DNA of 64,000 nucleotides from Pseudomonas putida (lineage in GTDB: Bacteria > Pseudomonadota > Gammaproteobacteria > Pseudomonadales > Pseudomonadaceae), in assembly GCF_028682175.1 (NCBI RefSeq), contig NZ_JANHKS010000026.1, positions 1 to 64,000 of the forward strand. Direction: 5' to 3'. Every line of letters begins with the position of its first letter. The first letter of the stretch is position 1. The position numbers and the translations under genes were made by a program. Of this stretch, positions 51,546 to 60,204 are shown piece by piece. The notes under the pieces were generated by a model that saw nothing but the letters and a program-made list of their open reading frames with translations, searched no databases and was not told the DNA's origin.

Positions 51546-53540
51546 TCAAATCACCAACTGCGCCTGCCCTGGATGACAACTGAGGTTGGCGCCGATATCG
51601 ATGTTGGTCACATCAATCCCCAAATTACTCAGCAGGCTGTTGAGCAACGGATCGAGCAGCGGGCTCAGGGTGCTCTTGATGAGCGCACCGACCAGATTGG
51701 TGACGCCGCTAAACGTACTGGCCACCGTATTGAGCAGCGCTCCCAGCCCCGTGGCATTGGCGTTGGGGCCGAACTGGTTGATGCTGATCCCCGACAGCGT
51801 CGTGCTCAGGCTGTTGACGATGTCGTTGGGCGGCGCGGGTTGCATGGCCGGCGGCTTGGTCAATTCAGGCGGCTGATTGAACACGTAGGTGTATGGCGCG
51901 GCGTTGCCGACCAGCGAGGTATTGAGCGTCAGCCCCAGCCCACCGGCCGCGAAGGGCTTGCGCGGATCGCAGGTGAGCGGAATCAGCAGCAGATTGCTGC
52001 AGGCCTTGGTGCCGATGTCCACGATGGCCAGCGGGTCGGCATTGGTCGGCGTCAGGCTCGAGAAGAAGGTGGTCTCGTCGATGGTCCCGACCCTGACCGT
52101 CGCCAGCGCGGTGTTGGTCTGGGTGGTCAGGGTCTTGGTGGCGTCGGTGGTGCAGTTGACGTCGGTGACGTGGGCATTGGCGGCCGCGAGTTCCAGTCCC
52201 AACGAGACCTTCACCCCATTGGGCAGCACTTGCGGATCGGTCTGGGTGCATTTGGTGCCCAGCAGGCAACCGACCGCGCTCAGGTTCAGGTTCAGCAGGC
52301 CGTTGAGGGTGGAGGTGAGCGGGCCGGTCAGCCCCGCCACTGTGTTGACCAGGCCGACCACGCCCGTCAGCAGCGGCAGATCGACCGTGACCAGCGCCCG
52401 GACCTGCGCGGTACGCACGTAGATCCGGTTGGCGCCCATCGGGTCTGCCTTGGCCAGCAGCGGGTTGCCCACCGCCGACAGTTGCGGCGGCTCGATCACT
52501 TTGACCTTGGCCGAAATCAGCGCCAGGCCCGGCACGCTGATCGACTGGGTGATGGCCGCGGCGTTCTTGCTGTTAGCCAGTTGCGCGAGGGTCTGCACCA
52601 GTTGAAACGCCTGAAGCCCGGCGTCGAGCCCCGCGCTGGGCGTGCCGCTTTGCACGTTGAGCAGGTCCCCCAGCTTGACCAGCGAAGACCCGGCGCCCGA
52701 TCCCGCCACCGCCGTTTGCAGGCTGGTCAGGCCGTTGATGGCGGCGGTGATGGTTGCCGTGGCGCCGCTCTGTTGCAGGGCACTGATGGAAGCGCCGATC
52801 AGCTTGGTCAGCGTGGTGTTGGTGGCCAGCAACTGGGTGTAGTCGCCTGCCTTCACGTTCAGGGCGATGGCCAGTTGATCGGCAAACTTGAGCAGGTTCA
52901 CGTCCGTGTCCAGCAGCCCTTTCCAACTGGCCAGGCTCAGGTTGACGGTGGAGCCGAGCAGGGCGCTGAGGGCCGAATTCAGTGAGTTGGCGCGGCTCTG
53001 ATCAACGTTCACGCTCAGCAGCGAGCTGCGGATGGTCAGTTGCGCCATGGGCGGCGACGGCTTGGAGGCAACTGCCACTGCGGTGAGTGCGACATCGGCA
53101 GGTGTGGCGCTGCCGAACATCGCGCCGATGCCGGCGGCGATGCTGCGCGGCACGGAGTGGCTGACGGTGACCTGGATGGCGTCGGATCTGCTGGCGTCCA
53201 GGGTGAACGCCCGGCGGCTGTTGGCGCCCACCGCGAGGGTGCCGCACAGGGTGGTCAGGGTGCGGCTGGCGTCGGTGACGGTGAAGCCGTTGCGGGTCGC
53301 GCTCTGGGTGGCGTAAGCCTTGGCGGAGCTTGCGCCGGTGCAGTTGCCGTTCAGGCTCGCCGCCTCCAGCGCGGCCATGTCGGCGACCCGCTGCAAGGTG
53401 CGTTTTTCCATGTACAGCCGACCGCTGTCGACTACGACCAGGGTGCACAACAGGGCCAGGGCCATCGTCAGCGCTGCCATCAATCCTATGGCACCACGCT
53501 GCCGGTCCCGGCGGGCGCAGGGGTACATCAGGGGAGACAT
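51546..53540 (-). CDS. tadG: TadG-like Flp pilus assembly protein
   Basis: A 664-residue protein with the TadG/TadE N-terminal region (RQRGAIGLMAALTMALALLC, TLVVVDSGRLYMEKRTLQRV, ADMAALEAASL), then a DUF2134-like part and a long Leu/Ala/Ser/Thr-rich region up to the C-terminus (SPLLDPLLNSLLSNLGIDVT). It lacks an obvious von Willebrand A domain. AAGGAG lies seven bases before the ATG at 53540, which settles the start. In other Pseudomonas tad loci tadG lies with the operon; here it is downstream of pprA, on the opposite strand, with REP clusters on both sides. Confidence 0.85.
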   Translation of the reverse strand: MSPLMYPCARRDRQRGAIGLMAALTMALALLCTLVVVDSGRLYMEKRTLQRVADMAALEAASLNGNCTGASSAKAYATQSATRNGFTVTDASRTLTTLCGTLAVGANSRRAFTLDASRSDAIQVTVSHSVPRSIAAGIGAMFGSATPADVALTAVAVASKPSPPMAQLTIRSSLLSVNVDQSRANSLNSALSALLGSTVNLSLASWKGLLDTDVNLLKFADQLAIALNVKAGDYTQLLATNTTLTKLIGASISALQQSGATATITAAINGLTSLQTAVAGSGAGSSLVKLGDLLNVQSGTPSAGLDAGLQAFQLVQTLAQLANSKNAAAITQSISVPGLALISAKVKVIEPPQLSAVGNPLLAKADPMGANRIYVRTAQVRALVTVDLPLLTGVVGLVNTVAGLTGPLTSTLNGLLNLNLSAVGCLLGTKCTQTDPQVLPNGVKVSLGLELAAANAHVTDVNCTTDATKTLTTQTNTALATVRVGTIDETTFFSSLTPTNADPLAIVDIGTKACSNLLLIPLTCDPRKPFAAGGLGLTLNTSLVGNAAPYTYVFNQPPELTKPPAMQPAPPNDIVNSLSTTLSGISINQFGPNANATGLGALLNTVASTFSGVTNLVGALIKSTLSPLLDPLLNSLLSNLGIDVTNIDIGANLSCHPGQAQLVI

Positions 53541-53657
53541 CCAGCACTCCTTCGGCAAAGCCGTCGCTACTCACCCGAGTTGTGGAGGAGTCTAGCTGAG
53601 GCTTTGCGTGCGTGCCGGACATTGGCTGGGCAATCATCCTGCGGGTGACATCGCCCC

Positions 53658-53789
53658 GTAGCAGCACGGCTTGCCGGCGGGCTGGCGCGTAGCGGCAGTA
53701 AAATCAGACGCCTTGGGAGTGTCAGATAAACCTTGTTGTCAGGGTTTACTGCCGCTGCGCGCCAGCCCGCCGGCAAGCCGTGCTGCTAC
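53658..53789. repeat. Long inverted REP pair with 45-base arms
   Basis: Arms 53658-53702 and 53745-53789 are complementary at 44 of 45 positions; they start GTAGCAGCACGGCTTGCCGG and continue past the usual REP unit (GGCTGGCGCG) to GCAGTAAA. They could form a very stable cruciform or mRNA hairpin between the DUF4136 genes and tadG. Confidence 0.92.
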
Positions 53790-53799
53790 AGGTGCCTTA

Positions 53800-54366
53800 T
53801 CAATGCGGCGGATATTGCTGCAGGATTTTCTGCACTGTCTGGCGCAGCGCCAGTTCGCGGGCTGCGGGGTTGGCGCTGCCGTCGGTGGCGCTCTGTTCGG
53901 TGCTGCCGCGCCAGACCAGCTTGCCGTCCTTGCCGTCGAGCAGGTCGATCTGCAAGGTCGAAACCTTGTAGCTCACATTACGCGTCTCGGTGCCTATCGG
54001 GCCGCCCCAGTAGCCGCCCCACGGGTTGCCCCAATAGCCGCCACCGCCGTAGTTGGTGGTGACCATTTGCTGGCGGTCCTCGACGATCAGCCAGGCCTGC
54101 ACCTGCACATCGGCCCGGGTGCCGGGTGCGGCAGGGCGCAGGCCGCGCTGGTCGAGCTGATCGCCGACCGACTGGCGAATGCGCTGCTCGGTCAGGTCGC
54201 TCTTGATCCTTGGATCATTGGGTTGATATTGCAGGCCAGGCTCTTTCCAGGCCCAGGTTCGATACCCGCCGAAGTCCCGCTGCGCGTCGAAGTCACGATT
54301 GACCCGATCGGTCTGGCAGGCGCTGAGCAGCAGGGCAACACACACGACAGCGATGCAGCGGAACAT
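53800..54366 (-). CDS. DUF4136 lipoprotein (first of a tandem pair)
   Basis: A 188-residue lipoprotein: lipobox LLLSAC (Cys17), then a DUF4136 domain with FGGYRTWAWKEPGLQY, SVGDQLDQRGLRPA and a C-terminal LRQTVQKILQQYPPH. A Gly/Tyr/Trp-rich loop (NYGGGGYWGNPWGGYWGG) interrupts the domain. Function unknown. It lies 27 bases after its paralogue, with which it shares the order of motifs. Confidence 0.88.
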   Translation of the reverse strand: MFRCIAVVCVALLLSACQTDRVNRDFDAQRDFGGYRTWAWKEPGLQYQPNDPRIKSDLTEQRIRQSVGDQLDQRGLRPAAPGTRADVQVQAWLIVEDRQQMVTTNYGGGGYWGNPWGGYWGGPIGTETRNVSYKVSTLQIDLLDGKDGKLVWRGSTEQSATDGSANPAARELALRQTVQKILQQYPPH

Positions 54367-54393
54367 GATGGCTCTCCGATACCGTAACGAGTA

Positions 54394-55017
54394 TTACGTA
54401 GGTGGGTAGGCGGTCAAAGCCTGCTGTACCGCCTGGCGCAGGGCTTTGGCGCGATCGGACTGATCGCCGCCACTGCCGGTCTCGGCACTGGCGCTCCACA
54501 CGGGCTGGCCGCTGCGGGCATCGAACATACTGATGCGCACCACGACCACTTGCTCTTGATAGGTTCTGACGATGGGCACGCTGGCGTAACCGCCGCAGCC
54601 GTGGCGATAGCCGTTGTAGCAGCCCACGCCCGTGCCGCCATAGTACGGGTCGTAATAATCGTCACGCACCTGGCGCAGCCGGGTTTCCACGCGGGTGTCG
54701 GCGGCGATGCTCAGGTCGGCCGCCTGGGGATTGCGCGAAGGCCGCAAGCCACGCTGATCCAGCCCGTTGCTCACCGCCTCGGCGAGTTGCGCCGAATCGG
54801 CCCATTGGGTACCCGGCGGCAACTGATTGTTGAGCCAGGTCCAGTTGCGATAACGGCCGAAATCCCGGGGCGCGGCAGGGTAGGCGCTCATGTCCAGGAC
54901 GTTGGCCGCTTGCGGCGGGGCAGGCGGGATCGCGGCGGAGACGGCACGGTACGGGTTTTGACTCTGGCAGGCAGCAAGGCCTGCGCACAGGGCGAGCAAA
55001 GCAAGACGGCGTTTCAT
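54394..55017 (-). CDS. DUF4136 lipoprotein (second of a tandem pair)
   Basis: A 207-residue lipoprotein with LAACQSQ as lipobox (Cys17) and the same DUF4136 plan: FGRYRNWTWLNNQLPPGT, AVSNGLDQRGLRPS, LRQAVQQALTAYPPT. Its loop is rich in Tyr, Gly and Cys (YYDPYYGGTGVGCYNGY). The ATG at 55017 gives a normal signal peptide; a longer frame overlaps cmoM. It is a tandem duplication of the neighbour, well diverged. Confidence 0.88.
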   Translation of the reverse strand: MKRRLALLALCAGLAACQSQNPYRAVSAAIPPAPPQAANVLDMSAYPAAPRDFGRYRNWTWLNNQLPPGTQWADSAQLAEAVSNGLDQRGLRPSRNPQAADLSIAADTRVETRLRQVRDDYYDPYYGGTGVGCYNGYRHGCGGYASVPIVRTYQEQVVVVRISMFDARSGQPVWSASAETGSGGDQSDRAKALRQAVQQALTAYPPT

Positions 55018-55037
55018 GATGGTCTCCGCAAGTAGCC

Positions 55038-55787
55038 TCAAACAGGTCGGCACATCCAGTGCAGATAGCGTCCCAATCCGGCGAAGCCTGGGTGACGTCG
55101 GTGCGCGAGTTCCATCTCCAGCAGGTCGGCAAGCTCGGCTTTGGCCTGGAATTCCACGGGCATGTAGTCGTGGAAAACCCGAACGCCACTTCTGCTTTCG
55201 ACTCGCCACATACCTTCAAGTTGCGCCGCTAATTCGCGCGGATCAAGGGGTTGTTGCGGGGTCAGGCTCTGTTTTTCACCGGCCATGGTGTTTTTGCGCA
55301 TCTTGCGGAAATGGCCCTTGAGCAGATTGCGGTAGATCAGCGCGTCGCGGTTGTAAAACGCCAGAGACAACCAGCCGTCGGCGCGGGTCAACTGGCGTAG
55401 CACGGGCAGGATGGTGAACGGCTCGGCGAGCCATTCAAGCACTGCGTGGCAGATCACCAGGTCATAGGGCTCGCTCAACAGGCTTGGCAGATCCTGCCAA
55501 GGCGCCTGGATGAAGGTCGCGGTCTGCCCGGCTTCGGCAAAGCGCTGGCGCGCGCCTTCGAGCATCGGTTCGGCAGGCTCGGTGAACGTAACGTCGTGGC
55601 CCCGTTCAGCCAGCCACAACGACATGTGGCCCAATCCGCCGCCGATATCCAGCACTTTCAATGGGCGATCCGGTAAGCACTCGGACAAATCCGCCTGCAA
55701 CACTGCCAGGCGAATCGCGCCCTTGGCACCGCCGTAGATCTTCTCGGCGAAACGGGTCGCCAACTGGTCGAAATGACGATCACTCAT
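55038..55787 (-). CDS. cmoM: tRNA 5-carboxymethoxyuridine methyltransferase CmoM
   Basis: A 249-residue SAM methyltransferase that matches the SmtA/YecO-like CmoM family: FDQLATRFAEKIYGGAKGAI near the N-terminus, the SAM loop VLDIGGGLGHMSLWLAERGH, LVICHAVLEWLAEP, and the C-terminal SGVRVFHDYMP and LGRYLHWM. CmoM methylates cmo5U34 to mcmo5U in some tRNAs. The ATG at 55787 overlaps the upstream gene's stop by 4 bases. The frame open to 55862 is not used. Confidence 0.9.
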   Translation of the reverse strand: MSDRHFDQLATRFAEKIYGGAKGAIRLAVLQADLSECLPDRPLKVLDIGGGLGHMSLWLAERGHDVTFTEPAEPMLEGARQRFAEAGQTATFIQAPWQDLPSLLSEPYDLVICHAVLEWLAEPFTILPVLRQLTRADGWLSLAFYNRDALIYRNLLKGHFRKMRKNTMAGEKQSLTPQQPLDPRELAAQLEGMWRVESRSGVRVFHDYMPVEFQAKAELADLLEMELAHRRHPGFAGLGRYLHWMCRPV

Positions 55788-56089
55788 TTGGCGAACCGCC
55801 GCTCGCTGTCGGCCAGCTTGGCGCTTACCACTTCGTTCATGTCCAGCCCCAGTTCGCTGCACATCAGCAGCAGATACAGCACGATGTCACCCACTTCCTG
55901 TCCGGCATGAGCCAGTTCGTCAGCGGGCAACTGGCGTGACTGGTCCTCGGTTTTCCACTGGAAGATCTCCACCAGCTCGGCCATTTCCACACTGGCGGCC
56001 ATGGCAAGGTTCTTCGGGCTGTGGAATTGCCGCCAGTCGTTGGTATCGCGGATGCGATGCAGGCGTTGGGTGAGTTCGTCGAGGTTCAT
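55784..56089 (-). CDS. MazG-like nucleotide pyrophosphohydrolase
   Basis: A 101-residue all-alpha NTP-PPase of the MazG/RS21-C6 superfamily. The Mg-binding pattern EXXE...EXXD is intact: Glu35 and Glu38 (SVEMAELVEIFQWK) and Glu65 and Asp68 (QEVGDIVLYLLLMCSEL). It probably cleans up non-standard or excess dNTPs such as dCTP, but the substrate cannot be read from sequence. It is translationally coupled to cmoM. Confidence 0.88.
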   Translation of the reverse strand: MNLDELTQRLHRIRDTNDWRQFHSPKNLAMAASVEMAELVEIFQWKTEDQSRQLPADELAHAGQEVGDIVLYLLLMCSELGLDMNEVVSAKLADSERRFAK

Positions 56090-56152
56090 GGGCAGGTCTC
56101 CTGAAGGTGCGTAGCTTCAGGGGGATGGATGGCGGAATCAAGCCCCGCCCCC

Positions 56153-56242
56153 CGTAGGAGCGCGCTTGCCCGCGACGGCGGCGTGTCACTCGATACATAT
56201 CCGGCAGAAAGATCGCGTCGCGGGCAAGCGCGCTCCTACAGG
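56153..56242. repeat. REP pair, GTAGGAGCGCGCTTGCCCGCG type
   Basis: CGTAGGAGCGCGCTTGCCCG and complement, spaced by about 42 bases; ends 3 bases before the stop of the MaoC gene. Confidence 0.9.
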
Positions 56243-56245
56243 TTA

Positions 56246-57103
56246 TCAATCAGCCGCAGGCTGCCATGTCCCGATCATATGCACGATCCCTTCCTTGCCC
56301 TGGACCTTCAACTGCCCATGAGACCCTGCCGCGCTGGCCGACAGCGTCACCTCACTGGGCAGGCGCACGGGCTTCTGGAACTCCACCGAAATATCCACAT
56401 TCGACGCCGGCAAGTGATCGTCCAGCGCGGCCAGGGTGCGGCTTTTTATCCACAGGCCGTGGGCGATGGCCTTGGGGAAGCCGAACAGCTTCGCGCTGCT
56501 GTCGCTCAGGTGGATCGGGTTGTAATCGCCGCTGACCTTGGCGTATTGCCGGCCTATGTCCGACGGCGCGTACCAGGTCGCCAGCTCGGTCATGGGCAGT
56601 GGCGCGGGCTCGTAGGCGCCTTCGACGTCGCCGGGTATCTGCACGCCACGGCAGAGCATGGTGCTGTCTTCTTCCCACAGCAGGCCTAGCGCGTCCTCGA
56701 TCTGGGTAATCAGGCTGAACGTCGCGCCCTTGGCGTGGGGCCGCAGACGGGCAACGCGCACGCTGACCTGCGCCTTGATCACGTTGCCCAGCGGGCGACG
56801 GATGCTGATCCGGTTCTGCAGGTGCACCAGGCCCAGCAGCGGGAAGGGGAAGTCCTTGTCGGTCAGCAGCTTCATCTGCAACGGGAAGGCGAGCACATGT
56901 GGATAAGTCGGCGGCAGCAGGCTGCCCGGAACATATCCACAGACCTTGGCGAAGGCCTCGACCTTCTGCGGATCCACCGAGACCCAGCAGCGCAGCCCCT
57001 GATCGGGCAACTGCGTACCGCTGACCTTGCGCCGCAGCGCCGCTTGCATGAACAGGCCCGGCAACGCCGGTGGGGTATCCAGATAACGCCAATGCGCACT
57101 CAT
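56246..57103 (-). CDS. MaoC-like acyl dehydratase
   Basis: A 285-residue double hot-dog protein. The C-terminal hot-dog holds the hydratase motif RQYAKVSGDYNPIHLSDSSA with Asp and His catalytic residues, then FPKAIAHGLWIKSRTLA; the N-terminal half is degenerate. It belongs to the R-specific enoyl-CoA hydratase/MaoC family and likely interconverts enoyl- and 3-hydroxyacyl thioesters. It is co-directional with the FabG-type reductase upstream (gap 49 bases), with which it makes chemical sense. Confidence 0.88.
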   Translation of the reverse strand: MSAHWRYLDTPPALPGLFMQAALRRKVSGTQLPDQGLRCWVSVDPQKVEAFAKVCGYVPGSLLPPTYPHVLAFPLQMKLLTDKDFPFPLLGLVHLQNRISIRRPLGNVIKAQVSVRVARLRPHAKGATFSLITQIEDALGLLWEEDSTMLCRGVQIPGDVEGAYEPAPLPMTELATWYAPSDIGRQYAKVSGDYNPIHLSDSSAKLFGFPKAIAHGLWIKSRTLAALDDHLPASNVDISVEFQKPVRLPSEVTLSASAAGSHGQLKVQGKEGIVHMIGTWQPAAD

Positions 57104-57152
57104 CGACTTTCTCCCGCGCTAATCCTCATGTGCATTTCATCCACAGGCTGGT

Positions 57153-58508
57153 TCAGGCGCCGATCACGCTCTGCCCGCATACTCGCAACACCTGGCCGCT
57201 GACGGCACCGCTGCCCGGCTGGCTCAGCCACGCCACGGCTTCGGCGACGTCTTGCGGCAGGCCGCCCTGGCCCAGCGAGCTCATGCGCCGCCCGGCCTCG
57301 CGCAGGGCGAAGGGCATGTGCGCGGTCATGCTGGTTTCGATGAAGCCCGGCGCCACCGCGTTGATGCTGATGCCCCGCGCCTTGAGCACAGGCGCCATGG
57401 CCCGGGCCAGGCCAATCAACCCGGCCTTGCTGGTGGTGTAGTTGGTCTGCCCGCGATTGCCCGCCAGGCCGCTGATGGAGGCCATGAGGATCACGCTGCC
57501 GTTATCGTGCAAGGCGCCGGCGTCGATCAGTGCCTGGGTCAGTACCTGCGGGGCGTTGAGGTTGACGTTGAGCACCTGATCCCAGAAATCGGCGGTCATG
57601 TTGGCCAGCGTCTTGTCGCGAGTGATGCCGGCGTTGTGCACCACGATGTCCAGCCCGCCGGGGATCTGCTCGATCAACTGCGTGGCCGCGTCCGGGGCGC
57701 AGATGTCCAGCACCAGCGCCTGGCCGTCAAGCCGCGCGGCCAGGGCTTCGAGGTCTGCCTTGGCCTGTGGCACATCCAGCAACACGATTTCTGCGCCATC
57801 CCGGGCCAGTGTTTCGGCGATGGCAGCGCCAATGCCACGTGCGGCGCCAGTCACCAGCGCCTTGCGGCCAGCCAGCGGGCGGCTCCAGTCCTGAACCTTG
57901 CTGGCGCAGGCGCTCAGGCGAATGACCTGCCCGGAGATAAACGCGCTCTTGGGCGAGAGGAAAAACCGCAGCGCGCCTTCGAGTTGATCTTCTGCGCCGT
58001 CTTCCACTTGCAACAGTTGCACGGTGCCGCCGTTACGCATTTCCTTGGCCAGCGAGCGGCTGAAACCTTCGATGGCCTGTTGCGTGCTCGACGCGAGCGG
58101 ATCGCTCTGGGTGGCGGGATCGCGGGCCAGAATCACGATGTGCGCGCTGTGATCGAGACTGCGCAGCACCGGCTGGAAGAAGTCCCGCAACTGCGCCAGT
58201 TCAGACGTGTGCAGAAGGTGACTGGCGTCGAACACCACGGCCTTGATCTTCGAACCCTGCTCGGCGCTCCATGGGTGTGCGCCGCTGACCTCGCCGCCAG
58301 AGCTGAACAGCAGGTCGGTCATGCGCGGGGCAAAACCTGCGACCTGCTCGGCCAACGGACCACTGCTGAGCAGCAGCGCGCCCTCCACCGGCCGCAACCG
58401 CCCGGCCTGCCAGCGCTCCAGGCGCACGGGAGCCGGCAGCCCGACTGCCCCGACCAACCGACGACCGATATCCGAGTTGGCGAAGTCAATGTAGCGATCA
58501 GATGCCAT
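57153..58508 (-). CDS. 3-oxoacyl reductase, high-molecular-weight FabG (FabG4 type)
   Basis: A 451-residue short-chain dehydrogenase in the long FabG form: a non-catalytic Rossmann-like N-terminal half (about 1-205) and a C-terminal reductase. The nucleotide site is KALVTGAARGIGAAIAETLA, the NAG motif is IVVHNAGITRDKTLANM, and the catalytic Ser-Tyr-Lys is in LMASISGLAGNRGQTNYTTS with the Lys just after. It reduces 3-oxoacyl thioesters with NAD(P)H. It is followed by the MaoC gene and divergent from the thiolase. Confidence 0.92.
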   Translation of the reverse strand: MASDRYIDFANSDIGRRLVGAVGLPAPVRLERWQAGRLRPVEGALLLSSGPLAEQVAGFAPRMTDLLFSSGGEVSGAHPWSAEQGSKIKAVVFDASHLLHTSELAQLRDFFQPVLRSLDHSAHIVILARDPATQSDPLASSTQQAIEGFSRSLAKEMRNGGTVQLLQVEDGAEDQLEGALRFFLSPKSAFISGQVIRLSACASKVQDWSRPLAGRKALVTGAARGIGAAIAETLARDGAEIVLLDVPQAKADLEALAARLDGQALVLDICAPDAATQLIEQIPGGLDIVVHNAGITRDKTLANMTADFWDQVLNVNLNAPQVLTQALIDAGALHDNGSVILMASISGLAGNRGQTNYTTSKAGLIGLARAMAPVLKARGISINAVAPGFIETSMTAHMPFALREAGRRMSSLGQGGLPQDVAEAVAWLSQPGSGAVSGQVLRVCGQSVIGA

Positions 58509-58612
58509 GGAACACTCTCCTTGAGGCTGGGTTCAAAGCAGTGGACCACACTGTCAGGTAGAAGGTCCTACGCTATTGGCTGGCATCCACTGTCCTACGC
58601 TCTCACGCGCTC

Positions 58613-58703
58613 CTGTAGGAGTGAGCTTGCTCGCGATAGCGTCAGTTCAGTCACTGTAGATGTGTCAGACAGATCGCCATCGCGAGCAAGCTCACTCCTA
58701 CAG
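58613..58703. repeat. REP pair in the FabG/thiolase divergent region
   Basis: CCTGTAGGAGTGAGCTTGCT and complement. It lies between two divergent start codons, an unusual site for REPs, and splits the promoter region (58509-58742) into about 104 bases on the FabG side and 39 on the thiolase side. Confidence 0.9.
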
Positions 58704-58742
58704 GATCTGCATGCACCACCCACTCAAAAAAGGGAGTTTTCC

Positions 58743-60020
58743 ATGAATCAGACACGCCGCGTGGCAATCATAGGTGGCAATCGCATTCCTTTCGCGCGCT
58801 CCAACGGCGCCTACGCCACTGCCAGCAACCAGGACATGCTGACCGCCGCGCTGGAGGGGATGATCGAGCGCTTCAACCTGCACGGCCTGCGCATGGGCGA
58901 GGTGGTGGCGGGGGCCGTGCTCAAACATTCACGGGATTTCAACCTCACCCGCGAGTGTGTGCTGGGCTCGCGGCTGTCGGCGCAAACCCCCGCCTATGAT
59001 CTGCAACAGGCCTGCGGCACCGGGCTTGAAGCGGCGTTGCTGGTGGCCAACAAGATTGCCCTGGGGCAGATCGAATGCGGCATCGCCGGTGGCGTCGATA
59101 CCACCTCCGACGCGCCGATTGGGGTGAATGAAGACCTGCGCCAGATCCTCCTGCAGGTCAATCGCGCCAAGAGCACCGGCGACAAGCTCAAGGCGCTCAC
59201 CCAGCTGCGTCCGCATAACCTCAAGCCCGAGTTGCCGCGCAATGGCGAGCCGCGCACGGGGCTCTCGATGGGGCAGCATTGCGAGCTGATGGCGCAGACC
59301 TGGCAGATCCCGCGCCAGGCGCAGGATCAGTTGGCGCTCGAAAGTCATCAGAAGATGGCCAATGCCTACGCCGAAGGCTGGCACGACGATCTGCTGACGC
59401 CGTTCCACAGCCTGACCCGGGACAACAACCTGCGCCCCGACGCCAGCCTTGAAAAGCTCGCCTCGCTCAAGCCGGCCTATGAGCGCAGCGCCAAGGGCAC
59501 CCTGACCGCTGGCAACTCGACGCCCCTCACCGACGGTGCCTCCCTGGTGTTGCTCGCCAGCGAAGACTGGGCCCGGGAACGTGGCTTGCCGGTGCTGGCG
59601 TACTGGCGCGATGGCGAGGCGGCGGCCGTGGATTTCGTGCGCGGCGAGGAGGGCTTGTTGATGGCACCGGTATACGCCGTGCCCCGGTTGCTGGCGCGTA
59701 ACGGCCTGACCTTGCAGGACTTTGACTTCTACGAAATCCACGAAGCCTTCGCCGCCCAGGTGCTGTGCACCTTGAAGGCCTGGGAAGATGCCGATTACTG
59801 CAAGACCCGCCTGGGCCTGGGTGCGCCGCTCGGGTCGATCGACCGCAGCAAGCTCAACGTCAAAGGCAGCTCACTGGCCGCCGGCCACCCCTTCGCCGCC
59901 ACCGGCGGGCGGATCGTCGCCAACCTCGCCAAGTTGCTCAGCGTGGCAGGGCAGGGTCGCGGCTTGATCTCCATCTGCGCAGCAGGTGGCCAGGGCGTGA
60001 CGGCCATCCTCGAACGCTGA
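58743..60020 (+). CDS. Acetyl-CoA C-acyltransferase (thiolase, FadI type)
   Basis: A 425-residue thiolase with DLQQACGTGLEAALLVANKI (nucleophilic Cys near residue 91), NSTPLTDGASLVLLAS, EIHEAFAAQVL (His in EXHEAFA) and ISICAAGGQGVTAILER with the second Cys. It cleaves or forms 3-oxoacyl-CoA; with the divergent reductase and MaoC dehydratase it makes a small fatty-acyl set. The ATG at 58743 has GGGAG upstream; the open frame further left is only the complement of the FabG gene. Confidence 0.93.
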   Translation: MNQTRRVAIIGGNRIPFARSNGAYATASNQDMLTAALEGMIERFNLHGLRMGEVVAGAVLKHSRDFNLTRECVLGSRLSAQTPAYDLQQACGTGLEAALLVANKIALGQIECGIAGGVDTTSDAPIGVNEDLRQILLQVNRAKSTGDKLKALTQLRPHNLKPELPRNGEPRTGLSMGQHCELMAQTWQIPRQAQDQLALESHQKMANAYAEGWHDDLLTPFHSLTRDNNLRPDASLEKLASLKPAYERSAKGTLTAGNSTPLTDGASLVLLASEDWARERGLPVLAYWRDGEAAAVDFVRGEEGLLMAPVYAVPRLLARNGLTLQDFDFYEIHEAFAAQVLCTLKAWEDADYCKTRLGLGAPLGSIDRSKLNVKGSSLAAGHPFAATGGRIVANLAKLLSVAGQGRGLISICAAGGQGVTAILER

Positions 60021-60050
60021 AATCGCCCCGCCGCCAAGGCGGACGTTGCC

Positions 60051-60156
60051 CTGTAGGAGCGCGCTTGCCCGCGACCGCGGTGTGTCAGATACATATTCAC
60101 ACCTGACCCACCGCCATCGTCCGGATGCGGCCCAGAGCAAGCGCGCACCTACAGGT
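60051..60156. repeat. REP pair with a GGGCCGCATCCGG variant arm
   Basis: The left arm is CTGTAGGAGCGCGCTTGCCC. The right arm carries the complement of the variant seen at 34484-34530: 60106-60133 is identical over 28 bases to 34503-34530 in reverse complement. Confidence 0.85.
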
Positions 60157-60204
60157 TTGATGTCGTTCTGGATAAACTGCTTATTCACGACAAAAGGCCC
60201 GCCC

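Noticed and set aside
57252..58742. Long N-terminal extension of the thiolase
   Set aside because: The frame runs through the complement of the FabG gene and a REP; the thiolase fold begins at 58743 with a good ribosome binding site.
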